This document shows positions 25,301 through 38,100 of a stretch of 64,000 bases of DNA, piece after piece (position 1 is the first letter of the stretch; every line of letters starts with the position of its first letter). This stretch comes from Ceriagrion tenellum (lineage: Eukaryota; Arthropoda; Insecta; Odonata; Coenagrionidae): contig OY720642.1 in assembly GCA_963169105.1 (NCBI GenBank), positions 21,384,965 to 21,448,964 of the forward strand, written 5' to 3'. The position numbers and the translations under genes were made by a program. Under the pieces are notes generated by a model. The model was not told where the DNA came from. It searched no databases and worked only from the letters and a program-made list of their open reading frames with translations.

Positions 25301-27004
25301 GTAAAAATAAAATGTAAAATGCCCTCATCCTCAAGAGAGTTTCTAAATGTTCCTCTCGAATTGCGTCTTAGGTGGAAAACAAGTGCGTCCCGGGCGAATA
25401 AAATGTGTAAAAAATAAGAATAATTGCGCTTGCGTCTTTTGGAGGTCGAAGAGGACGCACGAGAATTTAGAGTGAATCACTCTCTAGGCGGATGTGGCTT
25501 AGCAAGCCGCGCAATAACAGGGAATGACATGATCGCAGGACGGAGAGGCCAGCCTTGGCTTTGTATACGACCGGCCCTCCGCGGTGAGGCGATAAGATCG
25601 GTTTCTTAGGCTCGGGACCACTATTGAGTTGATGGTGATTGGCTTTGTCAATCGTCCAAGAAATTTGGAGGAGCGAAAGCGAGAGTCAAAAAGAAAATGA
25701 AATCCGGCGAACTTTGTGGAAGGCGAAGGTCGGGACATGACAATACTGGCAGTGCTTAAAATCTTGACTTTTAGGCTAGGAAGGCCTAATGATCCGTTAG
25801 AATCATCGTAAGGTCTTTTCATGAGTCATCTATGGTTACCAGTAAAACTACGGTATCCGCGGTTAGCCATGGAGGTAACTTACTTGTGCGAAATTTGTAA
25901 AAAAATCATTGTCACGGTGAAAGAAATTAATCCAAGCCCACATAAGTTACCGTTTTCTCTGTTAATGTTTTAACAGTTTACATTTTTTATAAAATCATAT
26001 TCTCTATTTTAATCTAGACCCTCCATTTTGCAGGTTTTCATTTGGAATCTTATATAAAAACTTTAAAACAAATTTCAAGGAGTGTTTAATTTCGTGCTTC
26101 ACTACCCTAATAATGCCCAAGTTATTGACCGTCATCGTTGAAAATAATTGCATGAATTCTTGAGCTTGACGCTCGTACCAATAAAGAATGCTAAAAAATT
26201 CCGCAAAAAAATAATATGCATGCAAGAGGTAATTTGATGCTGCCGGAATAAATTTTCCTCCTTTCTACTCCGGGCTTAACCCTTTGGATATATTATTTTG
26301 GCGAATGGGTGAGGGTCTATATTACGAATTCTCTAGAAATGCTGTTGGAACTTCTAGTTAAACAACACTCAAATGAGGTTAATGCCTTGCAATTAAAGTT
26401 TTTATGCACAAAAGGCTAAAGTGGAGAGTAATTAAAACTCCATTATCACTGATTATGCGCGTAGAAGAGAATACCAAACTAGCTTTGCGACTGGGAAGCA
26501 ACTTACTAGGGGAAAGCCACCTGAGAGATGAAGAAATATCATCGTACCCACGATGAAATATGAATATTATACGAAAATTAAAACTAATTACATTAGATGC
26601 TTGGGGTGCAATAGTTGGCTTCGTTATAAATATAGAATTAAGAGAAACCGAATTCTATTATTCATACATCATTAAATTTTCCACGTTTTTTTATCTATTT
26701 CTAAAATGAAAGTGCTTTCTCTCCGTGGTGCTCTCGCGAAATTAGAAGTTGATATTTTTATACGCTAATAGTAGAATATTACAAATATACAAAAATAGTG
26801 CAACCGTTATCTTTTTATTCTTTTGCCATGGTTAATTCTGCCGGCACGCATAACGATAGTTAGAAAATGGTCGATTATGTGGGAAGGTATGTCCGTGTAA
26901 AATAAATCAAAATACAATGTTAAGTAAAAAGCGGCTCATCAGGTGACGCCAACGCATTAATATAGCTAAGCTGATACGTTGGAAAAATTTATTCTTGCTT
27001 ACTT
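22311..27004. other. No supported gene
   Basis: AT-rich DNA. Open frames at 22834-23040, 24029-24397 (122 codons) and 25424-25609 carry no recognisable motif. Positions 22793-22850 on the minus strand form a short GC-richer open stretch ending in a GAG|GTAACA donor-like site (see findings). Positions 25430-25620 are briefly GC-rich without a clear feature. Confidence 0.4.
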
Positions 27005-27031
27005 ACTCTACCAACCATGTGTTGGTAGAGT
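27005..27031. repeat. Hairpin, 11-bp perfect stem
   Basis: ACTCTACCAAC, loop CATGT, GTTGGTAGAGT. Further GTTGTCAGGTGTTGG strings follow directly. No T-run after the stem. Confidence 0.85.
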
Positions 27032-27406
27032 GTGTAAGGTGTTGTCAGGTGTTGGTGAAAGAACCAATACTTTGACTGTCTCCGTAATATGAATAAGCGA
27101 AATAATTACATTTTTCCGTACGGTCTCGAGGATTGTATTAATTCCACTTTAATTACCGCCTAATTTTTTTCCGATGTCAATAATGCCAAGCACTTAAGCT
27201 ACCAACACACTTTTATAATTACTGCAGATTAACTTCTCAAATAAAGCTTTGTCAGTGCAACTTTCGGTACCAATAAAATGTACACAAAAGAGGTCAAATA
27301 TGTATTCATCCATTGCAAATAGACTTGTGAATGGAAAGTAGCAGTGCATCATATTATCATTTTTTGGCTAGAGCATGCCCAAAAAAACATATTTTTTGAC
27401 CCACCA

Positions 27407-27458
27407 GGGTTGAAATTCGCCCAAGTGGGAGATCCGGGTTCGAATCCCGGTCAACTCA
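27407..27458 (+). tRNA. Collapsed tRNA-like sequence (probable pseudogene)
   Basis: A perfect T arm (CCGGG-TTCGAAT-CCCGG, 27434-27450) with a consensus B box GGTTCGAATCC is followed by TCAACTC and A. TCAACTC pairs over all seven positions (one G-U) with GGGTTGA at 27407-27413, so an acceptor stem closes. Only 20 bases lie between acceptor and T arm, where a normal tRNA has about 42. That piece ends like the 3' half of an anticodon arm (GTGGGAGAT). The D arm and half the anticodon arm appear deleted. No A box or T-run terminator is evident. A truncated tRNA pseudogene or SINE scrap fits best. Confidence 0.5.
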
Positions 27459-27667
27459 ACTGCTTATTTAAAGGAAAATTTTAGCCCTGGTATATATGAA
27501 CCCGTGCGAGTGACTTCGTATCACATCATTTGTTAAATGCAATGATTGGATATTTTATAACCTTTTACCAACACTTTTATAAGAATTTAGAGCCGATTAA
27601 GGTGCCCTTTAGATGTATTGTAAAAATGGGAAACTTTGAATTAGCAAAGTTCACTAAGCAGTCCTAC

Positions 27668-27866
27668 CTGTTGAGATGATTAGGGTGAGCATCACCAGAG
27701 GCGCCAGGAGCCCTCGAACGCTCGCCATCGCCGGAGCCTTTTGATGTCTCCTCTTGACAGGACGGTCGGCGAGCACGCTCATCTGCCCCCTTCTCCTTAT
27801 CTGCTCTGATATCAGTTCAGAGATGTCCCGTAGGGCGTCACAATGCACTACACTTTGAAGAAACAA
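27668..27866 (-). CDS. Likely first coding exon with signal peptide (unidentified gene)
   Basis: On the minus strand an ATG at 27728, in a good context (GGCGATGGC), begins MASVRGLLAPLVMLTLIIST. That is a short basic start followed by a hydrophobic core, i.e. a typical signal peptide for a secreted or membrane protein. The frame runs into ACAG|GTAGGA, a strong 5' splice site with the GT at 27667-27666, leaving a phase-1 exon end. The same frame is open upstream to an earlier ATG at 27866, but the residues between are charged and unlike a leader, so I prefer 27728 and treat 27729-27866 as probable 5' UTR. The segment is GC-rich against AT-rich surroundings. Downstream exons should lie at lower coordinates but I could not identify them. 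The gene is not recognised. Confidence 0.5.
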
Positions 27867-27869
27867 TCA

Positions 27870-29600
27870 CGCCCCTAAACTCGGGTCGATCACCACTATT
27901 CAGCAATTCCGATATGACAGTGGCCAATGAACTGATGCACTTTTTTTTTAATGTTCCACCTTTTCGTTATCCAAGATGAAAGATTCCTCTCCCCGGATGA
28001 CGATTTGATTCAATGGCTATGTCCGCAGTCTTCACTAAAAATCACTGGGTTGTCTCGATGGATACTGCTTGAAGTTGCTCAAAAAATATTTCAAAATGAC
28101 TTTTCGAATCGAATTCCTCTTGCTGCAAAAAGTCGACTCCCATCGGGTGACGAGGAATTTGAATCGAAGTAGACCACAAAAAGCTCAACGAATCACCAAT
28201 GGGACGGCAAACGATTAAAATTACTTGTCTAAGTACGGAGCCACATTCTATAACGCTAAGAATACTTTAAATGTTAAAAAATTAATAAAATATATCCTCA
28301 TCAAAACCTTTCTCTAAAATGTGTTGTAGTTTGAGAGCTTTGCACAGACAGATGACTAAACAAACCGCTTTTAACTCCGGCAATTTGTCCTCCGAATTTC
28401 TCCAAAAATGTCAGTTTCTAATTTTCGGGAATTCCTAATCCTGACGGCAATAAACTGAGCTAAAAATAGTATTTAAAAACAAAAACATCCATTGATCGGT
28501 ATCTAATGAGTTTGCGGCAGCTTAGGCGACGAAATACGTAAACGCTTGACACCCACTTTTATGATCACATAAATGTAAGAGCAACAAAATACCTGAAAAA
28601 TGTGTAAGTAAGGCGACTATTGCGTAAAAATAACTACTTCAAACGCAGTCTTTCAACTATATTCGGAAATTTCCGGGTAGTATCTAGAAAACAGATTACG
28701 CTAAAAGTTGCAAATTTTTCAATGCAATTTTTTTCCCATTTATAACTCACCACATCGAAAACACTGAACAGAAATGTCACACGCACCCGAATATTCACGT
28801 TTGAGCGTATTCCATCACCATGACACGAGTATTTGATTATTACTTTGCACAAGGAATGGAAAGCAGTGATTTTGGTCCAAAACCATCCAAGCACCAAGAC
28901 AATGAGTTCTTTCTGTTGACTTCCAACAACAAAGGCCCCTTTATTTCAATGAGAGGGGAACGAAGGTTAATTTTCACCGCCCGGATCAGACCAGACAGGC
29001 CAGCCTGTGGTTCACTTGAGGGGCGCCGGCAGTCACAGATATGCGCGTACCCGGTTGCATCCGCCGGGAGATGGTGCAGGTTTCGGCGGTGTCTGTCCCG
29101 CCCTCCTCAGGGTCACCACCTCTGCGTTGACCCTCCTCCCACGGCATTCTTCCCGCTCCGTGAAGGGAAGGAAATCTATGACTCTTCTCCTCTCATTCAC
29201 TATCCCTCCTCTCCCTTCGCCTTAATTACTCATGCATGCAGTATTTATGAAGACCCACGGGACATCAGAGATCACTCCAATGCCTTCCCAATGTTGGATT
29301 ATGGCTCCTTTGTTTAGCCCAAGGGAAAACGATGAACCATAAGGGCGAATGAATAATTAAAGAGTATTACGTGATATTCCTTCGCTGGCACAAACTAGGA
29401 CGAAATGCTATTCCACAGCAATTCTAATACCGGATCGCTGATGCGGATAATGGTCCAATGTCTTCAGATGTTGGCCTCCCTCGATCATTGGACGTTTCCG
29501 ATTACGTTCCCGCACCCACGTATTTTTTGGCGATCGCTCAATACGGGGAGGATAAAAACATCATTTTCGCGGAAATGGGCGAAGGGAAACTTAGAGAATG
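27870..29600. other. Upstream flank of the signal-peptide exon; no other gene seen
   Basis: If the minus-strand exon is real, its promoter lies in this interval. A TCAGTT initiator-like string on the minus strand near 27934 is compatible but not decisive. Positions 28990-29160 are GC-rich. The 165-codon frame at 28820-29317 has no recognisable motif. Confidence 0.35.
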
Positions 29601-31070
29601 ATGTCAGCCAGGCTGGAGAAAGGAGGGTGGTGGACCAGAGCGTCAGAGATAGGAAAAAGAACCGTAAAACTTTTGGTCGTCACCTTCAGAAGTTCCTCGT
29701 ATCTTCATCGACACCCGCTCTCATTTCCGGCGATTATTCATTGAGGCGACCAGAGGCGGGGGGGGTCAGTGACTCTGGGGAGGGAAGGATCCGGATTGCT
29801 GAATCCCCCGGGAGTTGAGACCCTAGGGATGAGGTAGTGTGGGAGGAGAACGAAGTAGGGATGGGGGAGAGGATGAGGAAAAAGATCTCTGCCTCACAAA
29901 GATTACCCTCTGAAAAACCAGTGGACCACTCGTCATTTTACGCCCGCCGGCTCGACGGAACACCAAAACTTTGCCGGCACCACTTGTCCGGTCATTGTAC
30001 TGCCTCGGGACGGCACTTGACTGAGTATGGATGGGGACTAGGGAATGAAGAAGAGTATGTATCGGGGGGAGACACAATCGTTTCCCCTGGGAGAGGCAAG
30101 GGACTGAGATGGGAGTAGCTTTTGGGGAGTCCGAGTGCGGCTGTCTCCCTCCTGAACACGTCAAGGGGCAATTGGGATGCCCTCCTTGCAACTCTCACGT
30201 CAACACTGCGGGAAAAGGGCTAGCCACTCGACCTGGAATTGAGATGGACTCCGAGGGAGCTTCGACCGGCTCCTGAAAAATCAGTTCCCGACACCGGTGG
30301 AGACAGTTACATCCATACAGGCACGATTCCGCGAGGTTTTCTCAAACACCCACACTGTCTTCCGTCTGCAGGACCAAGCACGGCTCAACGGATTGAGGGA
30401 GAACTCGGATACCAAGGGGAAGATCGAAGATCCTGCGGGAAAATTAGCGGAGATAGCGCCACGATTCCACGGCGGAAGCCTTTTCCGTTTCCTGGCCTTT
30501 TTCGGAGGGTGTGACGGCTGATCACAAGGGAACACCAGCTCAGTCCATCTCACGAACTCACTTTAAGATCTACGGTAGCGGGCTGAACTCGTTCTCACGT
30601 GGAATCAGCCACGCCTGAAAGAACCACAGGCCAAGGGTGGTGGGGTAAATGTTTGCACGCACGGATTCGCTGGAAAACCGTCCGATCGCCAGCGTTGCCT
30701 TCGCGATCGGATAAACAATGGAACGAGGAAGAATACGTTCGGTTGTCTTGTTCTTTCCGCCCGGGTTATCCCTCGGCCGGTACGTTCGCACGTTTGAACC
30801 CCGATCCGCGGGGGAAGGTCGCCCACAGAGGCTCTCAAAAACAACACTCGGCAGGAAAGAGGGCACCCCACGTCGAGTCGCTACGGCGGACACTCTCACA
30901 CTGCGCAGCGTCGATCTACGCCGGCGTGCTGGGGCGGGGGTGGGGGAGACGAAGCGGGGGAGGAGGAGAGAGGGGGGGCTGGAGGGGCGGGCGTCAAAGG
31001 GAGGAGAGTCGAATGGTGGAGTGTGCGGGGAAGAAAGGGCAGGAGCAGAATTCGAACGGTCGGGGTATGA
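29601..31070. other. GC-rich, CpG-containing island
   Basis: GC content is visibly higher than in the flanks and CpG is common, with a G-rich tract at 30930-31020. Open frames of 90-228 codons exist in several frames of both strands at once (for example minus 30570-31256 and plus 30599-31075 and 30718-31173). That is what few stop codons in GC-rich DNA would give, so none is called. It may be a promoter/CpG-type region or contain unrecognised exons. Confidence 0.45.
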
Positions 31071-31755
31071 GCTAATGCGAGAAGGGCGTAGACAAGGGCA
31101 CAGCATATTTATCAATTTATCTGCATTTACACATAAATTTAAACTAATAGAAACTAGACCAAAACTCTTGTAGAAGCTGATGATGAATAAATAAATACCA
31201 GGAGTGGCCATAGAAGTAATACAATTCATATATTTGGCTGGATAATTCCCTTTCAACCCTTGGTTTGTAGTGCGATAAAGGGGATTTTAAAAAATAAGAC
31301 TCTCAGCCCTTTACTACTCGACCTTTAGCTTTAGAAATGTTTTGTGTTTGATATTATTTCAGAAAACAAATTCGAGAAATAGTAATGGATAAAAGGAGAA
31401 AGAACGGGAAAATTGGAGGGGCAGGACGTATTCTTTTTCCTGAGCGGGAGTAGCGCGTGAGGTTAAAGGCTCCGAAGGTCGCGAGCCAAACAGCGGAGGC
31501 GGATGGCAAACAGTTGGAGAGGGGGAAGTCGAAAGGATGCATACGTAATGGACTTTCTTTCCCCCAGTTCTCAACTAAGACTGCCATCGCTCCCAACCCC
31601 GCGTCTGACTCAATCTCCTCTTTCTTTGCCTATTTATTGATAGGTTGACTATTTGGGGATATGAAAAACAGTCGAGTTCACTTTCTCCCTTTGTACGGAA
31701 GGGAGCATTTGTGTACTCCTTGCAAAGTTCCTGGTGCTGCACTGCCGGTCCTTAT
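31071..31755. other. No recognisable gene
   Basis: AT-rich to mixed sequence. No coding motif, RNA gene or repeat seen. Confidence 0.45.
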
Positions 31756-31957
31756 GGGACACGGGCTAAGGAAATATCAAAATGGTTCTGGATGTGGTAG
31801 GAAGGTTATATTTTGTGGAGGATCTGAAAAACGTTCTAAATTCTGTCCATCATGTTGGGACATAAGCTACGGTAATATCAAATGCTTCAGGATTTGGGAG
31901 GAAGGTTGTTTTATGTGGACGGTCTCTGAAAAAAATTCTAACTGCATCCAACGCAAG
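31756..31957 (+). repeat. Diverged tandem duplication, about 101-bp unit, two copies
   Basis: Copy A starts at 31756 (GGGACACGGGCTA) and copy B at 31857 (GGGACATAAGCTA). Both continue with AATATCAAA, then a GGA-T-TGG block, GGAAGGTT, TGTGGA, CTGAAAAA and TTCTAA. Differences are spread along the unit, so the duplication is old. The unit is not a multiple of three, so the 157-codon frame across it is not a protein repeat. Confidence 0.75.
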
Positions 31958-34535
31958 CTCTTCGAAGAGAGTGGTGACTTCACACTACTTCCCGTCCGGG
32001 TTCAACTCGTAAGACCTCTAGATTGGGTTCCTGGTCAAGTCATAGCGATCAGTGATTCTAACCATTTGCCTATTTTACATCTACACCCTAGAAGTACCGA
32101 GCCAGCCACCACTAGGGTTTGTGGCACGGAGTGATTCCACCTCAGTCATATACTACCCGTTCCAGTTCAAACCAGAAACTCGCACGTTAACCCGGTCGCT
32201 TGGCGCAGGCAAAGCAGACCAAAAGCAGACAGGAGAACAAGGTACATTCTAACTAGAACTAGGTGAGTTCTACGCAGACGAACATATTAACAAACTTACG
32301 CACTATGTGCCTCGTACCATCATTGGTTTGATCAAGAATGGTTGAACTAAATTGGTTCCGCAATTTTACCCTCTCACACTGCCGCCAAAAGTGCCTATCC
32401 CTTTTTTCACATCACTTAATCCGTTCATACGACGCCAAGAACTTTTATTCTAAATGAGATTATGTGGAGAATGAGGAAAGGACAGAAAGAGACCGGGCGT
32501 CGTCATTAGCTAACTCAAAGGAAAGTTGCAATAGGGTCAACAGTTTTGCTTCCCACCTGACTAGTGGAGTACTACCAATTAGTCTGCGTGAGTAAAATAT
32601 CATTTCACCCAGACATTAGTGAATCTCCTTTAATAAAAGAATATCTCGCCCTTATGCAAACATATCAAAATATCCTGCAATTATCTCACTATTTTCTGAG
32701 ATAATTGACATCTCATTCCTAACAAACATTTAACATGGAAAAGTGCACCGGTATCCACTTCAGAAAGGTTTAATTATAAAAAATGAGGGATTTAAAATCA
32801 ATAGATCTGGTTATAAATTAAACAGCAAGTACCTTGCGTGTTTTCTCAACAAATTTTAAAAATTAATCCATTACTCTCCACAGAAATGTTTACGGAAGCA
32901 CAAATTCTGATCGGACACTGAGCACTTTATTCACGCGCCGGGGCACCTACTATTATGCCCAGAAGTTTAATGAAATTTTATCTGTTACATTTATCCTTGC
33001 GAGCCAAGGCTACCAATAACGTTCTACTCAGGAGAGAATTGTCCCATGGAGAGACAAAGTTAGCTTTCACCAATCTCCATCAACGTCTCATGCCTGTCAG
33101 AAGCCACAGATATCATATAGTATTTGACAATTTCACGTTCGAGGAGCGCTGTGGTCGCCAAGGAGATTAAAATCTCTAACCTGTATGGTTTAGAGGGAGA
33201 TGGTGACGCTTGCGTTCTAGGAAACTGTCTTCTGCCCTCTCCACAGCTTCGCAGACCTCTCAATATTTGACCCAACATAGGTCGCAAATACGCATTGAAC
33301 TGAAAATAGTTATGGAAGGGGCTTGCTTTGGAAAAAATGCATGATAAATATCAGACAGAGGAAGAGGGCTCAAATTAGTCCGCCATATTGCGTGCAATGA
33401 ATTCTTTGGATATGAGGCTATTATGACTAACATCCACCACTTTCATCAAATTTTATCCGTATGAAAATTAAAATTTTATATCCATCAATAGCAAAACTTT
33501 TGACTCGTGGAATTAAATTCTTCTCATTGAATGAAGCAATAGAACGGTATTTGGCAAATAAGCGGACTTTTTTCACGTGAATTTGGACGATGGCTCCATG
33601 TTTTGTGCAATAAATTATAACTGGGTCACAAAAGTTATAGCGTATTAGTCTAACAGCAATCCACTCACCTCTTTTTTCATCAAAGGCCTTTAAATGACTC
33701 CACCAAACTAAATAGAAAATATGAAATATAGCATGAATGTGAACGCTGGGCTATCACACATAATCAAGCATTTCATAAGCATACAAATTCAAGCTCAAGA
33801 GGCCAGAATTCAGAATCTTCATCCCAGAATCAAGGAAATAGCAGAAGTATTACTAACCAGCGACATCTACAACAGTGTGGTACTCTACTTCAGAGACATT
33901 TCTCGCAAGGGACATTATTTACACATGAAAATTTTACTTCCTAAATTGTAAGTTATATGCAAACATTTATACTGAAAATGTGCACATGTATCCCAAAAAT
34001 ACTAAACGGCAGATAATTGGTGCAATAGAAACTACCCTCATGATTATCAGGCTAACAAATATTCTTTCGAAAATTGTTAGGTAGTTAAAACATATCGTGT
34101 ATTTATTTTCCTCACCAAAACCGCAGCCCCTACAAACTTACAGCCCCACAAATATTTATAACTGCATTAGTTTTAACTAAATTTTTTCATGAGAATACCA
34201 TGTTCACCTTTATTTGTTACTCTTTGTTAAAGATATAAGGGGCGTGCATTCTCGGCGTAACCGTTAAATATCAGTGTACCTGCCGTCATCGGCCATTGCA
34301 GAGGCCAAAACATGACTGATTGTTTAAAGTGGATTGGTAAGAATTTGGAGGTGCCGGGGAGAAGTAGTTCATTAGAATTAAGGTGAGGGGTGGTAAAGTT
34401 ACCATAAATTGGGCTGGAAGGCAATGCCATTAGCCTCATCAGCGTTTTCATCAGTATTCTCATGCAGTTTAATAGCCTCTGGCAGATAATCTAATACCCT
34501 ATGCGACACCCTGATTAATGTGTTGTCTTAGGCCC
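31958..34535. other. No recognisable gene
   Basis: Mixed then AT-rich DNA. Open frames at 33721-33951 (plus) and 34227-34463 (minus) show no family motif. Confidence 0.45.
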
Positions 34536-34558
34536 TAGCCTCCCTATTTGGGAGGCTA
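34536..34558. repeat. Hairpin, 9-bp perfect stem
   Basis: TAGCCTCCC, loop TATTT, GGGAGGCTA. Confidence 0.85.
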
Positions 34559-34987
34559 AGTGTAAGGTCCGGAGGTGATGGAATAATTTTACTGCTACTT
34601 TTATGAAATCCCGTACTCTATGTGAAATAGAAGACCTCAAGCACAATTTATTCCTTCGGTGGATAAACGTAAAAACATGACCCTTGTATCGGGGAGCTGA
34701 ATATTGATGTCATTTTTTTAATTAGAGGCATTACTGTTTTTCCAATACTTCAAATACTTATAACTCATACGTAATTTATGAATCTTTGGTAGCACGTATG
34801 TTTCAGCATCCCCTAATGGATTATTGACCTGAAAAAACAACTTAAAAATTGCTTGTGTCCCGCGTTTACATGGAATGTTGAAGCCCAGCATAAGAAAAAT
34901 ATACTACGTAATAAAATTTTGATGGCATGGAAATATTTTGAACTCATGCTTCATGTTCTCGTTAAAGTCGTTATCAAAATATACCAA

Positions 34988-35198
34988 TATTTATTTATTT
35001 TTATTACTTTTTATTTATTTATCATCACTACCCCGAATACAGCACAATGGGCCAATTTACGTCGGGTGATTAACAGTAAAAACGGACGAGACACAAACAC
35101 CCATGTCCTAGGCAGATAATATTCTACCCAGGCGGGACTCGAACCCGTGACCCTAGTGTTAGCTGGCGAGGACTTTACCCCTCCGCCACCGGGACCGA
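34988..35198 (-). mobile_element. tRNA-derived SINE, minus strand
   Basis: On the minus strand the element starts near 35198 with a tRNA-like head. An A-box region GGTGGCGGAGGGGTAAAG (35190-35173) is followed about 28 bases later by a B box GGTTCGAGTCC (35145-35135) inside a T arm that can pair (CGGG/CCCG). The remaining 130 bases are a tRNA-unrelated body that includes ACCCGACGTAAATTGG and TGTATTCGGGGTAG. It ends in an AT-rich (ATAAATAA)n tail (about 35022-34988). Head, body and tail in this order define a SINE transcribed by RNA polymerase III and mobilised by a LINE. I could not identify a convincing target-site duplication. Confidence 0.8.
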
Positions 35199-35199
35199 C

Positions 35200-38100
35200 A
35201 ATATGGATATAAAATGCGTTAAAATCCTTTAAGTTCTGAGACGTTGAATTGAGAGCTGTATTGCAGCATCTATGTTGGCAGTATACCGAAAATATGAATC
35301 CGGAAATTTGATTCGAGACCAGAGATGGCAACGATATCTGAAAACTGATTACATGTTAAATATGTACAGAATGACACCACCAGCTCGCAAGTCATCAATT
35401 GAATCTAATATCCGGCTTCGATCGATGTGGGATATTTCCAAAGATTAATCAACCAACCGCGTGTCTCTTTTGTGAAAGAGGGGATTAAAATCTCTAACAT
35501 TTTTGAATCAACGATAAGTAGCAATACATTATAAAATTACCTAATCCAAGTGCTATGGAAATATAAATAACTCTCATAGCAACTGCAGTCAAAGCATTCC
35601 AAGCGTTTCCAATTCGTTCTGCAGAACCGCTTCAGATATTTTATTTCTATAAATGCGCGCTTCCAGCTAAAATTATACTCAATCCTACATATGCAAAATT
35701 GAGGCTCTACGTTCAGATTTCCGATTTTATATTACACACGTAAAATTCTTTCTAAAAGGCCGCTTAAAAAAGCTCCCGGCTCACTCTTCAACACTGGTTT
35801 AAGAATTTCTGAGACAACTATTGGCAGCTACAGGTGAATTTACTCATTGTGGCAAGAAAAATGATATCAGAAATTGTTTATAATTGTTTTTCCTTAAACC
35901 AGGAAAGATTCATTCATAGGAATAAAACTAAAAATATACAGCTGATATGAATTTGATTGAATTACGAAGATAACATTTTTTTTAGGTTATTATTCCGTTT
36001 AATTCGACTAATAGCTTTCGCTAACTTTTTAACCCTCACAGAAGAGAAATATTATCCAGAGAAATAGTAATATGAAATAATCCAAATGAAATAGTTCTTG
36101 AGAGTCAAAATTAATTGTTTATTCATCCAATATGCCTATAATTTAATAAATTTATATATAATTGAGCGAAAAGTTGTTTAAAAGCACATACTCATGGTGG
36201 AGTTTTGGGGTTTTAGATTCTCTCAGTGAAATTGACATTTATGACGATGAGCGTGAATATGTTTTAGATGTATGGTACAGAATGTCCCCAAAAGTGATAT
36301 TAACTGAAGTAAGATAATGTAATATAAAATATCAAGAGACGTATTTCTAAAGTGTGTTGAAAATTTTATTCCTCGGATCAATTTTAATCAATTTAATCAT
36401 CATAGGACGGTGATATTTGCCCAATAACTGATTGCTTGGATAACTGAAAAAGCTGGGATGGTTTGCCGATTAGTATGTAGTTATCCAATGCTTATTCTTT
36501 AGGCACATAAGTCACAAAATCATTCGTAAATTGAAGTATGAATGAGATATTATAGCTTTTTTACATACCAGATGTCAATACCTCAATGTGATAGAGATAT
36601 TCCTCTAAAATTGCAGAAAGGGCATTAGTATTAGTTGGTTGCTCTGTTATTGCTGGTGTACTTGATTTATTAAAAGTTCAAAAAAACTTCAACTACCTGG
36701 TCGAAAGATAAAATCTTTTTGCAAATAGATATTTCAGTAATCCTTCTGCAGATTGACAGATAAACCATATATAAATATGACACGCATAAGAAGCACAGAT
36801 ATTTCAAAATTATATTACCTCACCATAAGAAAGACAACTATTGATTGTTGTAATTTCAATCTAATCGTAAAATCAAAAAGAAACTAAGGAGAGCAATTAG
36901 ATGAAGATGATTTCAGTGCTGTCAGAAAATGTGGATCTACATATTGGTTTTGTCTAGACCTCTTTAATTGTTTAATAGTTTTATGTAGAAATAAAATGAG
37001 AGCAATACCATGGTATGTCAATGAAAATATTTCAGTGGTAATCTGGAATATAAATGAAATTCACTACACGTTGATTACTTCTAATCATTGGATTACAAGA
37101 GATATAAAAATATCGACTCAATATTCCGGTATAACTTTGCTCAGCTCGGCGTTGTTTTATACTACAAATTTTAAGATGATTCATAGGAGCATTCATATCT
37201 GATATTGTGGAAATGGATTAATCATGTCTTAATCATTCATGAAGGTAATTATAACAAACTAAGCAACTGGCCATGAAATATACAAACAAATAGGAAACAC
37301 CATACATGTTAATTAGATTCATCTAAATCTGCATATTACCCCGCGAGCCGCTTCATGGGCGTGTGGCAGGAGGTTTTCGGTCACCAGCCGTGTAAAGATG
37401 TAAGTTTTTGTGAGGTGAAATGGTGATATGTACTATGGGGGTGTATTTAGTGGAGTTCACTTTTTATTGTGGTCGCTTATTGTGCCGAGAGATGTTGTGA
37501 GGCGTCATTATAATACTCTCTGTATCGCTCTGAAAAACATCAGTTCTGAATTTCTTGAGCATATTTTAATATTTTGCTCGCCACATATCCCGGTTCCCTA
37601 AAATTATACGGTTCTCATCCTGAGAGTGACATCTTAATCCACTTGTTAGAGTCTAATGTAAATATTTTGGTAATTTTGTTCAATAATTACTATACTGAAC
37701 TCCCTTGTGTAAAGACAGCGCTCAAAATTTCAGTCTTAAGCGTTGAGAACTCACCCATTTTTTCTCAATTGAGTACCCATATTTGCCTCAAGTTTCCGGA
37801 GAAGTATTTCAATGACAATAAAATATTTGCTACAAAATTCTCTAGGTGAAATAAAAAAAATCATTATAAATGAACTCATTTCAAATAATAAACCAGAACA
37901 AATATTTACGATGCTACATACTCCAATGTAAACTTGGAATCTAATGTTTTTGTTCACGTCATAGAAATTTCGTCTGATAATAATTGCAAATTGGATATAG
38001 GTATTGCCGAGTTTCTTTCTTCTTACAATACCTGACAAAATAACTAAAAAATAAGAATTTTATCTTATTAACTATTTATGCTCAAAGTCATTGTACCTGC

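Noticed and set aside
30570..31256. 228-codon minus-strand open frame
   Set aside because: Two plus-strand frames of 151-158 codons overlap it. The DNA is GC-rich with few stops, and the peptide is Pro/Ser/Arg-rich without a domain.
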